From Pseudanabaena sp. BC1403 (GTDB taxonomy: Bacteria; Cyanobacteriota; Cyanobacteriia; Pseudanabaenales; Pseudanabaenaceae): a stretch of DNA of 64,000 nt. Below, in pieces: positions 37,405 to 46,459 of the stretch. The stretch's first letter is position 1. The number at the start of each line of letters is the position of its first letter. The translations under genes and the position numbers were made by a program. Below the pieces are notes generated by a model. That model was not told the DNA's origin, did no database searches, and saw only the letters and a list, made by a program, of their open reading frames with translations. The stretch spans positions 111,064-175,063 of the forward strand of contig NZ_PDDM01000009.1 in assembly GCF_002914585.1 (NCBI RefSeq). The letters are read 5' to 3'.

Positions 37405-39066
37405 TTAAAATAAGCGTTTACTACCATCAGGGCGAATCGTCCCCCAATTGGTTTTGGCTTGGGCTAATTGATCTTCAGAAATCTTAGCCCCCTTTAAATC
37501 TGCACCACAAAGATTTGTACCATTTAAGTTTGCTTGACTTAAATATGCTCCTTTCAAGTTAGCTCCACTTAAATTTGCTCCAGACAAATCTGCTTTACTC
37601 ATATAAGCTGATTGGAGATTTGCCTCGCGTAAATCAGCCAGAATCATCGAAGCACTGCCCAAATCACACTTTATCAGGATAGCGCGTTGCATTTTTGCTT
37701 CCCGTAAATTAGCACTATTTAACTTAGCCTGAGATAAATTAGAACCTTGAAAACTAGCTCCAGTTAAGTCACTATGACAAAAATCTGCCTCAACTAATTT
37801 AGATCGGCTCATCACAATGCCCGAAAGGGTTGCACTACCAAATGCAGCCTTAGTGTAATCTTGGTTGGCAAAGTTTCGCTTGCCTTGATTGTATTCAACA
37901 ATAACTCTACGCCCACCTTTCAGCTCACCAGTACCAATCCGACTGCCTGATCTGGTACTACCAGTGGTCAACATGCCACTGTTATCAAATTGTGTTCCCT
38001 GACCATTGCCATGTTTCTGCGATTGAATGCGTGAGTTAGGCATCTGCGTTGCAGGTCTAACGGTCACAGAAGAAGGTGCATTATGAGGTGTATAGCTTGC
38101 TGATGGTGTCGTAGCTTTTGGCGGTTCTTCAGAAATGCCACCAGACTCTAAGGCGCGTAAAGCTTCTTCCGCTGAGCGAAATCGTTGGGCAACAGATTGC
38201 TGAAGGAGCTTCTCAAAAACTACTCTGAGTCGATCGCTTAGTTTAACCTGCGACTTCCAATTAATTTCACCTGTATAGGGATCGTGGGGTAAGTCCTTAG
38301 GCGATCTCCCTGTCATGAGATACAGACAACTCATCGCCGTAGCATATAGGTCGCTAGAGTACACAGGACGCATTGCCATCTGTTCTGGTGGCGCAAATCC
38401 TGGTGTACCGATCGCAAAGTTAGTTAATAAACCACTGGGATCATCATCCGCCGATGGCTTGTTAACTTGGCTAGAAACTGCACCAAAGTCAATCAGTACC
38501 AATTGCCCATCTTGTTTACGACGCATGATGTTAGCGGGTTTAATGTCACGGTGGATCACCCCGTTTTCATGCATAAACCCAAGAGCTGGAAAGATTTCTG
38601 CTAGTATTTTCCGAATTTCAATTTCGTTGAATGCCCCCCGACGCTCAAATTCTTGCTTTAAAGTTTCCCCATCGACAAATTCTTGAACCAGATAAAAATT
38701 ACTATCTTCTTCAAAATAATCTAGTAAGCGCGGAATTTGCGGATGACTACCGATTTTGCCAAGAGTAAAAGCTTCTCTTTCAAATAATTCGCGCGCCATC
38801 TTCATCACACTTGCGGATTGGGTGTTTGGGCGCAGTTGCTTGACCACACAAGATGGGAATCCAGGTAGACCCTCATCAGCAGCCAAAAATGTTGCGCCAA
38901 ATCCACCTTTACCCAATGGGCGACTAGCTCGATAACGATTTCGCAGCTTTAAATTAGAACCACAAGCAGCGCAATTAATGGCAAATGGTTCATTATTCGG
39001 ATTAGCACAGTTCGGATTAACGCAATAACTCACGGTTGATCGAAAGCCCAAGTGATGGTTGATCAA
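37405..39066 (-). CDS. Ser/Thr protein kinase with zinc-ribbon start and pentapeptide repeats (SpkB-like)
   Basis: 553 residues. An N-terminal cysteine motif (CVNPNCANPNNEPFAINCAACG) precedes a Hanks-type kinase domain at residues about 42-310: GKGGFGATF (P-loop), VVKQL, HRDIKPANIM, DFGAVSS (DFG) and GTPGFAPPEQ. A proline/serine-rich linker follows, then pentapeptide repeats (LTGASFQGSNLSQAKLNSANLREAK...). The same architecture is found in Synechocystis SpkB. Potential targets include FHA proteins such as the PBP here, but this is speculation. Confidence 0.9.
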   Translation of the reverse strand: MINHHLGFRSTVSYCVNPNCANPNNEPFAINCAACGSNLKLRNRYRASRPLGKGGFGATFLAADEGLPGFPSCVVKQLRPNTQSASVMKMARELFEREAFTLGKIGSHPQIPRLLDYFEEDSNFYLVQEFVDGETLKQEFERRGAFNEIEIRKILAEIFPALGFMHENGVIHRDIKPANIMRRKQDGQLVLIDFGAVSSQVNKPSADDDPSGLLTNFAIGTPGFAPPEQMAMRPVYSSDLYATAMSCLYLMTGRSPKDLPHDPYTGEINWKSQVKLSDRLRVVFEKLLQQSVAQRFRSAEEALRALESGGISEEPPKATTPSASYTPHNAPSSVTVRPATQMPNSRIQSQKHGNGQGTQFDNSGMLTTGSTRSGSRIGTGELKGGRRVIVEYNQGKRNFANQDYTKAAFGSATLSGIVMSRSKLVEADFCHSDLTGASFQGSNLSQAKLNSANLREAKMQRAILIKCDLGSASMILADLREANLQSAYMSKADLSGANLSGANLKGAYLSQANLNGTNLCGADLKGAKISEDQLAQAKTNWGTIRPDGSKRLF

Positions 39067-39276
39067 ATCAAGTTGCAGGGATAATAACAGTTTAATATGT
39101 CATCGCCCTACGGAAACTCATAGCTTATATCAATTTCAAAAATTCTGGTGATTTTTTGAAACTTACAAAATTTGCAGCAAAAGATTGCAGATATTATAAG
39201 TTATTTAGAAAACTTTAATTTAAGCGAATCTGGATAAATATCAAATGTATATTTGTGATGACTCAAGTAAATAAAT

Positions 39277-40020
39277 CTAAAAATCATCAGTATTTGTCCC
39301 ATCGTTATTAGCATATGGGGAAGTACGACCTGATGGTCTTCTTCTACGTCCAGATGCAGCAGTGTCTTTGCCAGATTCGCCATTACCAAAGTTGTCAGTT
39401 TCGCCGTTACGATTTCTGGGGCGTTCTCCAACTATATTATCATCGCTAGGTCGTGGGCGACGCTTTGGACTAACAGGACGAATATCGCTTTCGTCGATGT
39501 CAATCACTGAGTCATTACCATTGGACTCACCACTACGCTTTGGACGGCGTGAACGACGAGGATCTGTGGTATCGCCACGAAGCTCGCTTGCTTCAGCGCT
39601 GTTAGAAATTGCACCGCGCATACGACGTGACGGATCGCGATCGCGGCGAGGTGCAATTTCACGAGTGGGATCAATCTCGACTCGATAATCAGAACCAATG
39701 GGTTCCTCATCATCAACAAGAGGACTGGAAGGTGCTCTACGGGCTTGATTGGCTAGAGCTTGACGTAGTACTAAGGACTCTACGGCAAACCAACCCGCAA
39801 AACCGACAACTAGGACTTGCGCTAGCTGTGTGGTAATTTCCATCCGAAAATTAAAAGCTAGTAAGATGATGCCATAGACTAAGGCGATCGCCGAGAAGAA
39901 AATGTCGTGGTCACGGGCTAGTTCAGGGCGAAAGTTCCGCACAAAATATAAACCCACACCTCCTAAAGCGGCAACAATTGCCAAAAGAATCATTAGCGGG
40001 TTGCCACCGATGTTGATCAT
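39277..40020 (-). CDS. ycf66: Ycf66 family protein
   Basis: A 247-residue protein whose N-terminal 90 residues have three membrane segments (PLMILLAIVAALGGVGLYFV, DIFFSAIALVYGIILLAFNF, LAQVLVVGFAGWFAVESLVL), matching Ycf66 of cyanobacteria and plastids. The C-terminal 150 residues are hydrophilic and rich in Arg, Asp and Ser with repeated RR-PSG and R-x-RRP segments, probably disordered. It lies downstream of psbX on the same strand. Function unknown. Confidence 0.86.
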   Translation of the reverse strand: MINIGGNPLMILLAIVAALGGVGLYFVRNFRPELARDHDIFFSAIALVYGIILLAFNFRMEITTQLAQVLVVGFAGWFAVESLVLRQALANQARRAPSSPLVDDEEPIGSDYRVEIDPTREIAPRRDRDPSRRMRGAISNSAEASELRGDTTDPRRSRRPKRSGESNGNDSVIDIDESDIRPVSPKRRPRPSDDNIVGERPRNRNGETDNFGNGESGKDTAASGRRRRPSGRTSPYANNDGTNTDDF

Positions 40021-40153
40021 GGCTCTATATTTCTCCTAAAAATACCTGTGTTTTTGTCTCTAACACTGAATGTATAACTAGTTCAGTGCTTTCAGACTAT
40101 CTACGTCATTCAGTATAACAATACAGCGCTTTGCCCTGGAGTAAATTTCTTTA

Positions 40154-40216
40154 AATCAAAATCCAAAAGACAAGAGGCGGTGCAAAGCGCCGCCTCTTGT
40201 CTTTTGGATTTTGATT
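40154..40216. terminator. Long hairpin at the psbX end
   Basis: Arms AATCAAAATCCAAAAGACAA/TTGTCTTTTGGATTTTGATT with tip GGCGGTGCAAAGCGCCGCC. Two bases of the psbX stop codon are in the arm. The hairpin separates psbX from ycf66, so it may limit read-through. Confidence 0.7.
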
Positions 40217-40334
40217 AACCTCGGCGGATGATGCGATCCTTTTGGCTAACGATCAACACTGCTGCGAAGATTAATCCAAGAACTACGCCACCAGCAACAA
40301 GGCTTCCTAGAAAATTAGTTAATGATTGTGTCAT
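40215..40334 (-). CDS. psbX: Photosystem II protein PsbX
   Basis: A 39-residue single-helix protein: MTQSLTNFLGSLVAGGVVLG, continuing LIFAAVLIVSQKDRIIRRG. The length, the start T-x-SL-x-x-F, the membrane helix and the C-terminal [IV]SQ-x-D-[KR] motif match PsbX of cyanobacterial photosystem II, which lies near the plastoquinone exchange cavity. ATG is complementary to 40332-40334 and the stop to 40215-40217. ycf66 follows downstream. Confidence 0.9.
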   Translation of the reverse strand: MTQSLTNFLGSLVAGGVVLGLIFAAVLIVSQKDRIIRRG

Positions 40335-40419
40335 ATAGATATGTGGGTAAAGTTTTTATATACAGATTAAATTCTTAACATAATTTTAGCTTAAAAAGCT
40401 ATGGAGTCAGCTCTTCGCA

Positions 40420-40480
40420 TTAAAACCAATTTTTATGTTTGCGGTGCTTTAAGCACCGCAAACATAAAAATTGGTTTTAA
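40420..40480. terminator. Hairpin overlapping the psiE-like stop
   Basis: Arms TTAAAACCAATTTTTATGTT/AACATAAAAATTGGTTTTAA with tip GCGGTGCTTTAAGCACCGC. The stop codon of the PsiE-like gene is in the arm. The AAAACCAATTTT arm is the same as in the family B element at 59402. Confidence 0.68.
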
Positions 40481-40950
40481 TGTTTGTGAATTTTGTTTTG
40501 GCTACGAACAATCCAGTAACTGATTGAAAGTGAAAGCACTGCGATCGCAAGCCCCGTAAGGTCACCATCAGCTTTGCTATCAAAGATAATGACTTTACGC
40601 GCAACCGCAGTTAAGGCAGTAATGATCACTAGCTCTAGCTGGATTGTGTGATGGCGCAAGTAAGCCGTCACGTTTTCCATGAGTTCAAGGGCAATCAATA
40701 CATTCAGAAACATCCCAAATATTTTGAGTAAAGGGATGCTAAAAGCTCCTCTTGGGTCAGTAAGAAAAAGATCAAAGGTTAGTATCCGCAACAGGTCAAA
40801 TAGTGCGCCAAAAATGACAAATACTAGAGCGATCGCCATTATTTTAGAAACAACGTTTTCGACTGTTCTAATTGCTTTTAGAAAGCTCTCATCTTTACAG
40901 GCAAGAGTCAAAAAGCGAAATAAATTTGTAACTTGTTGCCTTAATCTCAT
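40477..40950 (-). CDS. PsiE-like phosphate-starvation family protein
   Basis: 157 residues with four hydrophobic helices: VVSKIMAIALVFVIFGALFDLL, IPLLKIFGMFLNVLIALELMEN, LELVIITALTAVARKVIIFD and LAIAVLSLSISYWIV. The VARKVI-[IV]-[DF]D core is the PsiE hallmark. In E. coli psiE is induced by phosphate starvation; its role is unknown. No Pho box is recognised upstream. Confidence 0.83.
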   Translation of the reverse strand: MRLRQQVTNLFRFLTLACKDESFLKAIRTVENVVSKIMAIALVFVIFGALFDLLRILTFDLFLTDPRGAFSIPLLKIFGMFLNVLIALELMENVTAYLRHHTIQLELVIITALTAVARKVIIFDSKADGDLTGLAIAVLSLSISYWIVRSQNKIHKH

Positions 40951-41086
40951 TCCAGACCCACACCTTTTAATTTTTTATTCGTCAGAACCAGAATATAGAT
41001 GGCGATGTCAAAACATCTCCGAATAAATTTACTGGTAATCGCTCTAGAAAAGATTATATAGATTAAATGCATAGACTAAAAATGTA

Positions 41087-41134
41087 TATTAGTGATAAAA
41101 TCATAGAACTTAATCTATGGTTTTATCACTAATA
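41087..41134. promoter_or_regulatory. Near-perfect palindrome over a regulator start codon
   Basis: 21-bp arms (TATTAGTGATAAAATCATAG... and its complement, 20 of 21 pairs) around ACTTAA. The right arm ends on the A of the ATG of the LysR-type gene, leaving no Shine-Dalgarno site. It could be an autoregulatory operator (LysR regulators bind T-N11-A dyads) or a translation-blocking hairpin. Confidence 0.65.
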
Positions 41135-42078
41135 TGAGTTACCGCTTATCTGATGCTCAATTAGCTACTCATATCACCTTGCATCAGTTGCAGGTCTTTG
41201 AAGTAGCTGCTCGACACGGCAGCTATACCCGTGCTGCTGAGGAGCTATTTCTAACACAACCCACAGTTTCGATGCAGATTAAGCATTTGACAAAGGCGAT
41301 TGGGATGCCTTTGTTTGAGCAGGTTGGCAAAAAACTTTTTTTAACTCAGGCTGGCAGGGAGCTGTTTACAACTTGTCAAGAGATTTTCGGTCGCATATCC
41401 CAATTTGAGATGAGTGTTGCCGATATGAAAGGTCTAAAACAGGGATATTTAAAGATTACGGTGGTGACAACAGCAAAATATGTAATCCCGCGTTTGCTGG
41501 GCCCATTTTGTCAGCGCTATCCAGGGGTAGAGATATCTTTGAAGGTAACTAACCATAGCGGTGTTTTAGAGAGGCTTGCTGAGAATAAAGATGATTTATA
41601 TATTCTTAGCCAAGTTCCTGATGAGCCTGATGTAAAGTCTCATCAGTTTTTGTCAAACCCATTAGTGGTTCTAGCAAGTCACGATCATCATTTGGCTAAC
41701 GAGAAAAATATTCCCATTCAAAAGTTAGCAGATGAGCCATTTATCACCAGAGAGTCTGGCTCTGGTACAAGGGGATATGTAAAAAGGCTATTTGATGAAC
41801 ACAAAGTTACTCCGAAAATAAAAATGGAGCTTGCAAGTAATGAGGCGATTAAACAGGCGATCGCAGGTGGTTTAGGAATCTCAGTTTTGTCGCGACATAC
41901 GATCGCTTTAGAGGGGGCTTCGGGGCAGATTGCAGTTTTGGATGTAGAGCATTTCCCAATTCCTTGTAACTGGTATGTTATTCATCTGGCTGGTAAGCAG
42001 TTATCAGTTGTAGCTCAAGCTTTTCTAGAGTATTTGCAGACCGAAGGGAAACAGATCGCTGAAGATACTACATGGTAA
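41134..42078 (+). CDS. LysR-type regulator, CmpR/RbcR-like
   Basis: 314 residues. The winged HTH is LHQLQVFEVAARHGSYTRAAEELFLTQPTVSMQIKHLTKAIGMPLFEQVGKKLFLTQAG; the effector domain reads KITVVTTAKYVIPRLLGPFCQRYPGVEISLKVTNHS, AENKDDLYILSQVP, ESGSGTRGYVKRLF and GLGISVLSRHTIALEG. This agrees with CmpR/RbcR regulators of carbon-uptake and Calvin-cycle genes. No such targets are nearby. The ATG at 41134 has no SD, and the N-terminus has about 14 extra residues relative to CmpR. Confidence 0.88.
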   Translation: MSYRLSDAQLATHITLHQLQVFEVAARHGSYTRAAEELFLTQPTVSMQIKHLTKAIGMPLFEQVGKKLFLTQAGRELFTTCQEIFGRISQFEMSVADMKGLKQGYLKITVVTTAKYVIPRLLGPFCQRYPGVEISLKVTNHSGVLERLAENKDDLYILSQVPDEPDVKSHQFLSNPLVVLASHDHHLANEKNIPIQKLADEPFITRESGSGTRGYVKRLFDEHKVTPKIKMELASNEAIKQAIAGGLGISVLSRHTIALEGASGQIAVLDVEHFPIPCNWYVIHLAGKQLSVVAQAFLEYLQTEGKQIAEDTTW

Positions 42079-42114
42079 AAAAAAGAGTGAATGCTTTGCA
42101 TTCACTCTTTTTTT
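42077..42114. terminator. Rho-independent terminator
   Basis: AAAAAAAAGAGTGAATGC/GCATTCACTCTTTTTTTT: a perfect stem with T run on both strands, serving the LysR-type gene and perhaps tRNA-Cys. Confidence 0.8.
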
Positions 42115-42119
42115 ATTAA

Positions 42120-42190
<71 letters not shown>

Positions 42191-42263
42191 GAACGGAGAA
42201 TGATTATAACAAACTAATGTAATTTGTTGCAAATTTTAAATCATATTGATCAGCAATTCTCAT

Positions 42264-42539
42264 TTAAAGAGATGTATTTGTTTCAATATTCTCTTGCCAG
42301 AGTTCAATATCTAGATCGTTGAGATAAGCGATCGCGGTTTGGATTTGGGCTTGATTACCTCTAAGACTGAGGTGAAACCAACCACTGCCAGCATTTATGC
42401 CCAGAGTTGCGGAAACAATATTTGCTGTTACCCCATGTTGCAAAATTAAGTTTGAAATCACAGGTTCACTGTGCAATTCTTCGGGAATACGAATCTTGAT
42501 ATCCATTGTTATGGAACGTGTATCGACAGTCATCATCAA
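42264..42539 (-). CDS. NIL domain protein of the sulfate-uptake cluster
   Basis: 91 residues with a NIL (ferredoxin-like) domain: IKIRIPEELHSEPVISNLILQHGVTANIVSATLG and GWFHLSLRGNQAQIQTAIAYLNDLDIE. NIL domains bind ligands in methionine ABC transporters. A small NIL gene (ssr2439) sits in the Synechocystis sulfate operon, and this one lies 70 bp after cysW. AAGGAG precedes the ATG by 6 bp, fixing the start. Confidence 0.85.
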   Translation of the reverse strand: MMMTVDTRSITMDIKIRIPEELHSEPVISNLILQHGVTANIVSATLGINAGSGWFHLSLRGNQAQIQTAIAYLNDLDIELWQENIETNTSL

Positions 42540-42572
42540 ATCTCCTTTTTATTAATGTTTAATGTTTTTGAG

Positions 42573-42605
42573 AATTTAAAGAATGGCATTGCCATTCTTT
42601 AAATT
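42573..42605. repeat. Hairpin between cysW and NIL gene
   Basis: AATTTAAAGAATGGCA/TGCCATTCTTTAAATT, a perfect dyad just beyond the cysW stop and inside the transcription unit; may attenuate or protect the mRNA end. Confidence 0.6.
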
Positions 42606-42609
42606 ACGA

Positions 42610-43491
42610 TTATTCACGAGAATTAGAGTTATGAGTTCTGCGTTCCAAAATCTCTTTCAGTACAAGGGTTACGACTGCTAACAATGCTAGTAGTACGGCG
42701 GCAGAATATGCTACTTCGGTTTCATATTGCTTGTAAGATTCTTCAACAAATAAAGGTAAGCTCTGAGTCTTACTAGCGATATTTCCTGAAACTACTGATA
42801 CTGCCCCAAATTCGCCCATGGCTCTGGCATTGGTTAAAACCAATCCATAGAGTAATCCCCAACGAATATTGGGAACAACCACTCGCCAAAAGATTTGCCA
42901 ATCATTTGCGCCAAGGGTACGGGCTGCTTCTTCTTGGTCGGTTCCCATTTCGTCAAGTACAGGAATGACTTCACGAGCAATAAAGGGCATACTCACAAAG
43001 ATCGTTGCTAGCAACATTCCAGGGAAAGCAAATATGATTTTGATGTCATGGGATTCTAGCCATGAGCCAAACCAGCCTAATCTTCCATAGAGCAGGACAA
43101 TCATCAAACCCGCAACTACAGGTGATATCGAGAATGGCAAATCGATGATACTCAGTAAGAAAGCCTTCCCTGGAAATTTGTTGCGGGCGATCGCCCAAGC
43201 AGCACTGAGCCCAAAGATCGTATTTAGAGGTAAGGCGATCACGGCTAAACTAACAGTGAGCTTGACAGCATTTTGAAAATCTGGTCGTTTTACCGCATCT
43301 ATTATGGGGCTAAAGCCTTTACTAAATGCCGTAACAAAAACATTCGCCGCAGGAATTAGCAGCACTAGTCCCAGATAAACAAAAGAGATCGCAATTAAGA
43401 TTGTTGGAACCCAACTTTTCTTTTGAGTGATTTTGGTTGGTTCGGGTAAATTGCTTGGGCGATCGACTACGGAAGAATTGAGATTAGCCAT
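42610..43491 (-). CDS. cysW: Sulfate ABC transporter permease CysW
   Basis: About 293 residues with six membrane helices. The EAA loop [29 protein letters not shown] marks a permease, and [37 protein letters not shown] and [16 protein letters not shown] follow CysW. Start taken at the ATG at 43491 (MANLNSS), overlapping cysT by 8 bp; the longer frame adds residues read from inside cysT. Confidence 0.92.
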   Translation of the reverse strand: MANLNSSVVDRPSNLPEPTKITQKKSWVPTILIAISFVYLGLVLLIPAANVFVTAFSKGFSPIIDAVKRPDFQNAVKLTVSLAVIALPLNTIFGLSAAWAIARNKFPGKAFLLSIIDLPFSISPVVAGLMIVLLYGRLGWFGSWLESHDIKIIFAFPGMLLATIFVSMPFIAREVIPVLDEMGTDQEEAARTLGANDWQIFWRVVVPNIRWGLLYGLVLTNARAMGEFGAVSVVSGNIASKTQSLPLFVEESYKQYETEVAYSAAVLLALLAVVTLVLKEILERRTHNSNSRE

Positions 43492-44347
43492 AGCGTTTGC
43501 TCCATGCTTGTAATAAGTTAATAGCAAGTAAGCTGACAAAGGAAATTCCTAACATCACAGTGCCAATTACCGTTGCGCCCACATAGTCATACTGCTCTAG
43601 GCGTTGGAAGATCAAAATTGGCGTAATCAGATCCTTAAATGGAGTATTGGAGGCAATAATTACAGTCGAGCCATATTCGCCGACTGCACGGGAAAAGCCG
43701 AGGGCAACTCCTGTCAAGATCGCAGGTGTAAGCGGAGGAAGAATCACTTGCATGAAGGTTTGGAATTTAGAAGCTCCCAGCGACCAAGCTGCTTCCTCAA
43801 TTTCCTTCTCTAATTCGGTGAGTACGGGCTGAACTGTCCGCACAATGAAGGGTAATGAGATAAACATCATCGCAATCCAAACCCCAAGTCGGGTGAAGGC
43901 TATTTTGACTCCTGCTGGGGCAAGCAATGATCCAATCCAACCTTTTTCACTGTAGACAGTTGCTAGGGTCAAACCAGCAACGGCGGTGGGTAGGGCAAAG
44001 GGCAAATCAACTACGGCTTCCAGAAACCTTTTGCCAAAAAAATCGTAACGCACTAAAACCCAAGCAATCAAAGTCCCGAATACGCCATTAACGGCGGCGG
44101 CTGCAAAGGCGGTTACAAAGGTAATTTCATAGCTAGATACAGCGAGTGGACTAGTGGCTGTTTTCCAGAAGCTCTCTAATGGTTCACTGGCGGCTTTTGT
44201 AAGCAAGGCGGCGATCGGTAAAATTAGCAAAAATGCAAGATAAGTAAAAGTAATTACCCATGCCCAAGGTATTTTGCCAAGGAAATTCAGCAAGGGATTA
44301 GATTTTTGCTTTCCGTCTGGCGGAGAGTCAGGTGTTGTCGTTACCAT
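43484..44347 (-). CDS. cysT: Sulfate ABC transporter permease CysT
   Basis: About 287 residues. Permease pattern: [47 protein letters not shown], the EAA loop [29 protein letters not shown] and [17 protein letters not shown]. This is CysT (CysU). ATG at 44347 (MVTTTPDS) is preferred over a TTG 36 bp upstream. cysA, the ATPase gene, is not in this cluster. Confidence 0.92.
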   Translation of the reverse strand: MVTTTPDSPPDGKQKSNPLLNFLGKIPWAWVITFTYLAFLLILPIAALLTKAASEPLESFWKTATSPLAVSSYEITFVTAFAAAAVNGVFGTLIAWVLVRYDFFGKRFLEAVVDLPFALPTAVAGLTLATVYSEKGWIGSLLAPAGVKIAFTRLGVWIAMMFISLPFIVRTVQPVLTELEKEIEEAAWSLGASKFQTFMQVILPPLTPAILTGVALGFSRAVGEYGSTVIIASNTPFKDLITPILIFQRLEQYDYVGATVIGTVMLGISFVSLLAINLLQAWSKRYG

Positions 44348-44384
44348 GTTGTCTTTAATTTTAAAAAGATTGGGGTATATCAAG

Positions 44385-44506
44385 CAAGGGGCTTACAGCA
44401 GTTGTCGATCAAACCTGCTACAAAAAGGGGCGCAGGGCGAAGCCCCGCAATGGGTTTTATATTTTTATTTGTGGCGGGATTGAAAACAAATTGCTGTAAG
44501 CCTCTT
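44385..44506. repeat. Long inverted-repeat element between sbpA and cysT
   Basis: Ends CAAGGGGCTTACAGCA and TGCTGTAAGCCTCTTG form a near-perfect 16-bp terminal pair around a central GGGGCGCAGGGCGAAGCCCC hairpin, about 122 bp overall. It is in the middle of the sulfate transcription unit. Confidence 0.7.
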
Positions 44507-44541
44507 GTCTGCATGAAATCAATGTGAAATTAATTTAATCT

Positions 44542-45696
44542 CTAACGCTTGATTTTTGATTGAATTTGGTCAAAAGCTGCACCATCAACAAAAAATTTCT
44601 TGTTAATTGCATCCCAGCCACCAAGATCTTTAACGGTTGAAAGATCTTTTACTTTAGGGTAAAGCTCGACAAATTGTTTTTCTTTAGCGACAGTCTCATC
44701 TACTGGACGGAAACCGACCTTAGCAAATTCAGTTTGGGCTTCAGGAGAATAGAGGAACTTGACAAAAGCTTCCGCAACTTCTTTTGTGCCATGCTTTGCC
44801 ACGTTCTTGTCAACAATAGCGATCGGATTGTCGATGGAAAAATTGACATCAGGAATTACGTAATTGACTTTCTGACCTTTTTGCGATGCAAGAACGATCT
44901 CATTTTCATAGTTGATCAATGCATCGCCCTGCCCTTGCTTAAAGAAAGCATCGGTTGCTTCTCTAGCATCTTTGGTCAAAATTGGTACATTTGTATATAC
45001 TTTTGTCAATGCTTCTAGAGCTTTTTCATCGCTACCGCCTTTTTTGACTGCGGCATTCCACAAAGCGAGGAAGTTCCAACGCGCCACACCTGAAGTTTTA
45101 GGATCGGCAGTGATTAAGCTAATACCATTCTTTTCTAAATCCGACCAGTCTTTAATACCTTTAGGGTTTCCTTCGCGGGTCACTAGAACTGGAATAGATT
45201 TAGAGACAATTGCATCGTTAGGATATTCCTGTTCCCAACCTTTATCGATCAATCCTGCTTTTTCAATTTTACTAGTATCAGCCGCAAGAGCAAGGTGAAC
45301 AATATCAGCCTCTAAACCGTCAATGACAGCGCGGGTTTGAGAGCCTGAACCACCATAGCTTTGTTTAAAAGTAACTTTTTGGTTCTGTTCCTTTTGCCAT
45401 TTCTCGACAAATTTCGGAATAATGGCTTCGTGAGCTTGTTTTGTTACAGCAAAAGATACAAGGGTTAGTTCAACATCCTTTTTGGCAGATCCTCCTGCTT
45501 GCGACGTGTTGTTAGGAGATGTCTCCGTAGTGGCTGTGCAAGCTGCCATCGTGACACTGATCAATGCACCTGCCAAGAAGAAAGATACAAATTTACGTCC
45601 CCATTTATGACTAAATATATTGCCAAATAAATTGGTGATCTCCTTAACGAAAGATTTGACAGCGTTGACGTTTAAAGGATGTTGCCTTGAACTCAT
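44542..45696 (-). CDS. sbpA: Sulfate-binding protein
   Basis: 384 residues; a periplasmic lipoprotein-like binding protein. A long N-terminal region (about 36 residues) precedes the signal helix FVSFFLAGALISVTMAAC, with the lipobox cysteine at AAC. The binding domain has FKQSYGGSGSQTRAVIDGLEADIVHLALAADTSKIEKAG, DWSDLEKNGISLITADPKTSGVARWNFLALW, EVAEAFVKFLYSPEAQ and VGFRPVD. It is the first gene of the sbpA-cysT-cysW-NIL unit. Confidence 0.93.
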   Translation of the reverse strand: MSSRQHPLNVNAVKSFVKEITNLFGNIFSHKWGRKFVSFFLAGALISVTMAACTATTETSPNNTSQAGGSAKKDVELTLVSFAVTKQAHEAIIPKFVEKWQKEQNQKVTFKQSYGGSGSQTRAVIDGLEADIVHLALAADTSKIEKAGLIDKGWEQEYPNDAIVSKSIPVLVTREGNPKGIKDWSDLEKNGISLITADPKTSGVARWNFLALWNAAVKKGGSDEKALEALTKVYTNVPILTKDAREATDAFFKQGQGDALINYENEIVLASQKGQKVNYVIPDVNFSIDNPIAIVDKNVAKHGTKEVAEAFVKFLYSPEAQTEFAKVGFRPVDETVAKEKQFVELYPKVKDLSTVKDLGGWDAINKKFFVDGAAFDQIQSKIKR

Positions 45697-45816
45697 GAGC
45701 TTTGATCTCCAAAAAAAACAATCTACTATATCTCGGTGTAGATACCGTTATTTATTAGGATACAATATTTTTCAATGTAATACAAATAAATCTACGGCTT
45801 CTCGACTGGTTATAAG
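45697..45816. promoter_or_regulatory. Divergent promoter region, sbpA / CysR-like regulator
   Basis: 120 bp between the divergent starts. It is AT-rich and must hold both promoters. A TATCT...AGATA dyad around CGGTGT sits at about 45729-45744 and could be a regulator site, but I cannot define a motif. Confidence 0.4.
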
Positions 45817-46386
45817 ATGATTTATCTAGAAACAACTACTTCCCGTATCTACAAGCGCCGTGAAATGCTTCCTTGCAAAGCAAACTTTATATCGAAAATT
45901 GAATATGGGGTGGTGCGATCGCTGACTTGGAATGAGGATGGGCAGGTTATTTGCTCAGGATTGTGGGCAGATGGTGATGTAATTGGCAATGAGCTATCTA
46001 ATTTACATCCCTATGAAATGGAGTGTTTAACTGATGTGCAATTAACCGAAATTTCAAAATCTAATTGGGGTGAATATGTCACTGAAATTATTCGCCATAC
46101 TAAGAATACTGAATTTTTGTTAAAGATTTCCCACTACCGTTCAAAGGATGAGGCTTTGCGTCAATTACTTGGTTGGCTAACAAACCGTTTTGGGGAAGAT
46201 GATCGTCACGGAAGAGTAATTGGTCTGCAATTAACTCATCAAGAACTTGCGGAGTTAATTGGCTCAACTCGTGTGACAGTAACACGCATTATTAATAATT
46301 TAGAAGAGCTTGGTTTTCTATCAAGAAAGGGGCGTAAGTTAAGATTTTTAGCTGAGAATATTGATCAATGGCATTATGAAATTTAA
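45817..46386 (+). CDS. Crp/Fnr-family regulator, CysR-like
   Basis: 189 residues. A short cNMP-type sensory domain (KANFISKIEYGVVRSLTWNEDGQVICSGLWADGDVIGNEL) and a C-terminal winged HTH (LQLTHQELAELIGSTRVTVTRIINNLEELGFLSRKGRKL). Divergent placement next to sulfate-uptake genes matches CysR of Synechococcus PCC 7942, which is required for sulfur-starvation responses. The identity is inferred from family plus context. Confidence 0.82.
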   Translation: MIYLETTTSRIYKRREMLPCKANFISKIEYGVVRSLTWNEDGQVICSGLWADGDVIGNELSNLHPYEMECLTDVQLTEISKSNWGEYVTEIIRHTKNTEFLLKISHYRSKDEALRQLLGWLTNRFGEDDRHGRVIGLQLTHQELAELIGSTRVTVTRIINNLEELGFLSRKGRKLRFLAENIDQWHYEI

Positions 46387-46426
46387 AAATAAGTAATCTT
46401 TAGCTTGACTGTTTTATCTGTAAAAC

Positions 46427-46452
46427 AAGCGATGCATTGCATCGCCTTTTTT
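46427..46452 (+). terminator. Terminator after the CysR-like gene
   Basis: GCGATGCATTGCATCGC stem followed by a T run, shortly after the stop codon. Confidence 0.7.
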
Positions 46453-46459
46453 ATGAATT

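Noticed and set aside
39362..39836. Long antisense frames over ycf66
   Set aside because: They mirror the Arg/Asp-rich low-complexity tail of Ycf66; no start signals or known domains.
42245..42265. A third family B element starting at AGCAATTCTCATT
   Set aside because: Only one end-like sequence is present; no second end or hairpins within 130 bp.
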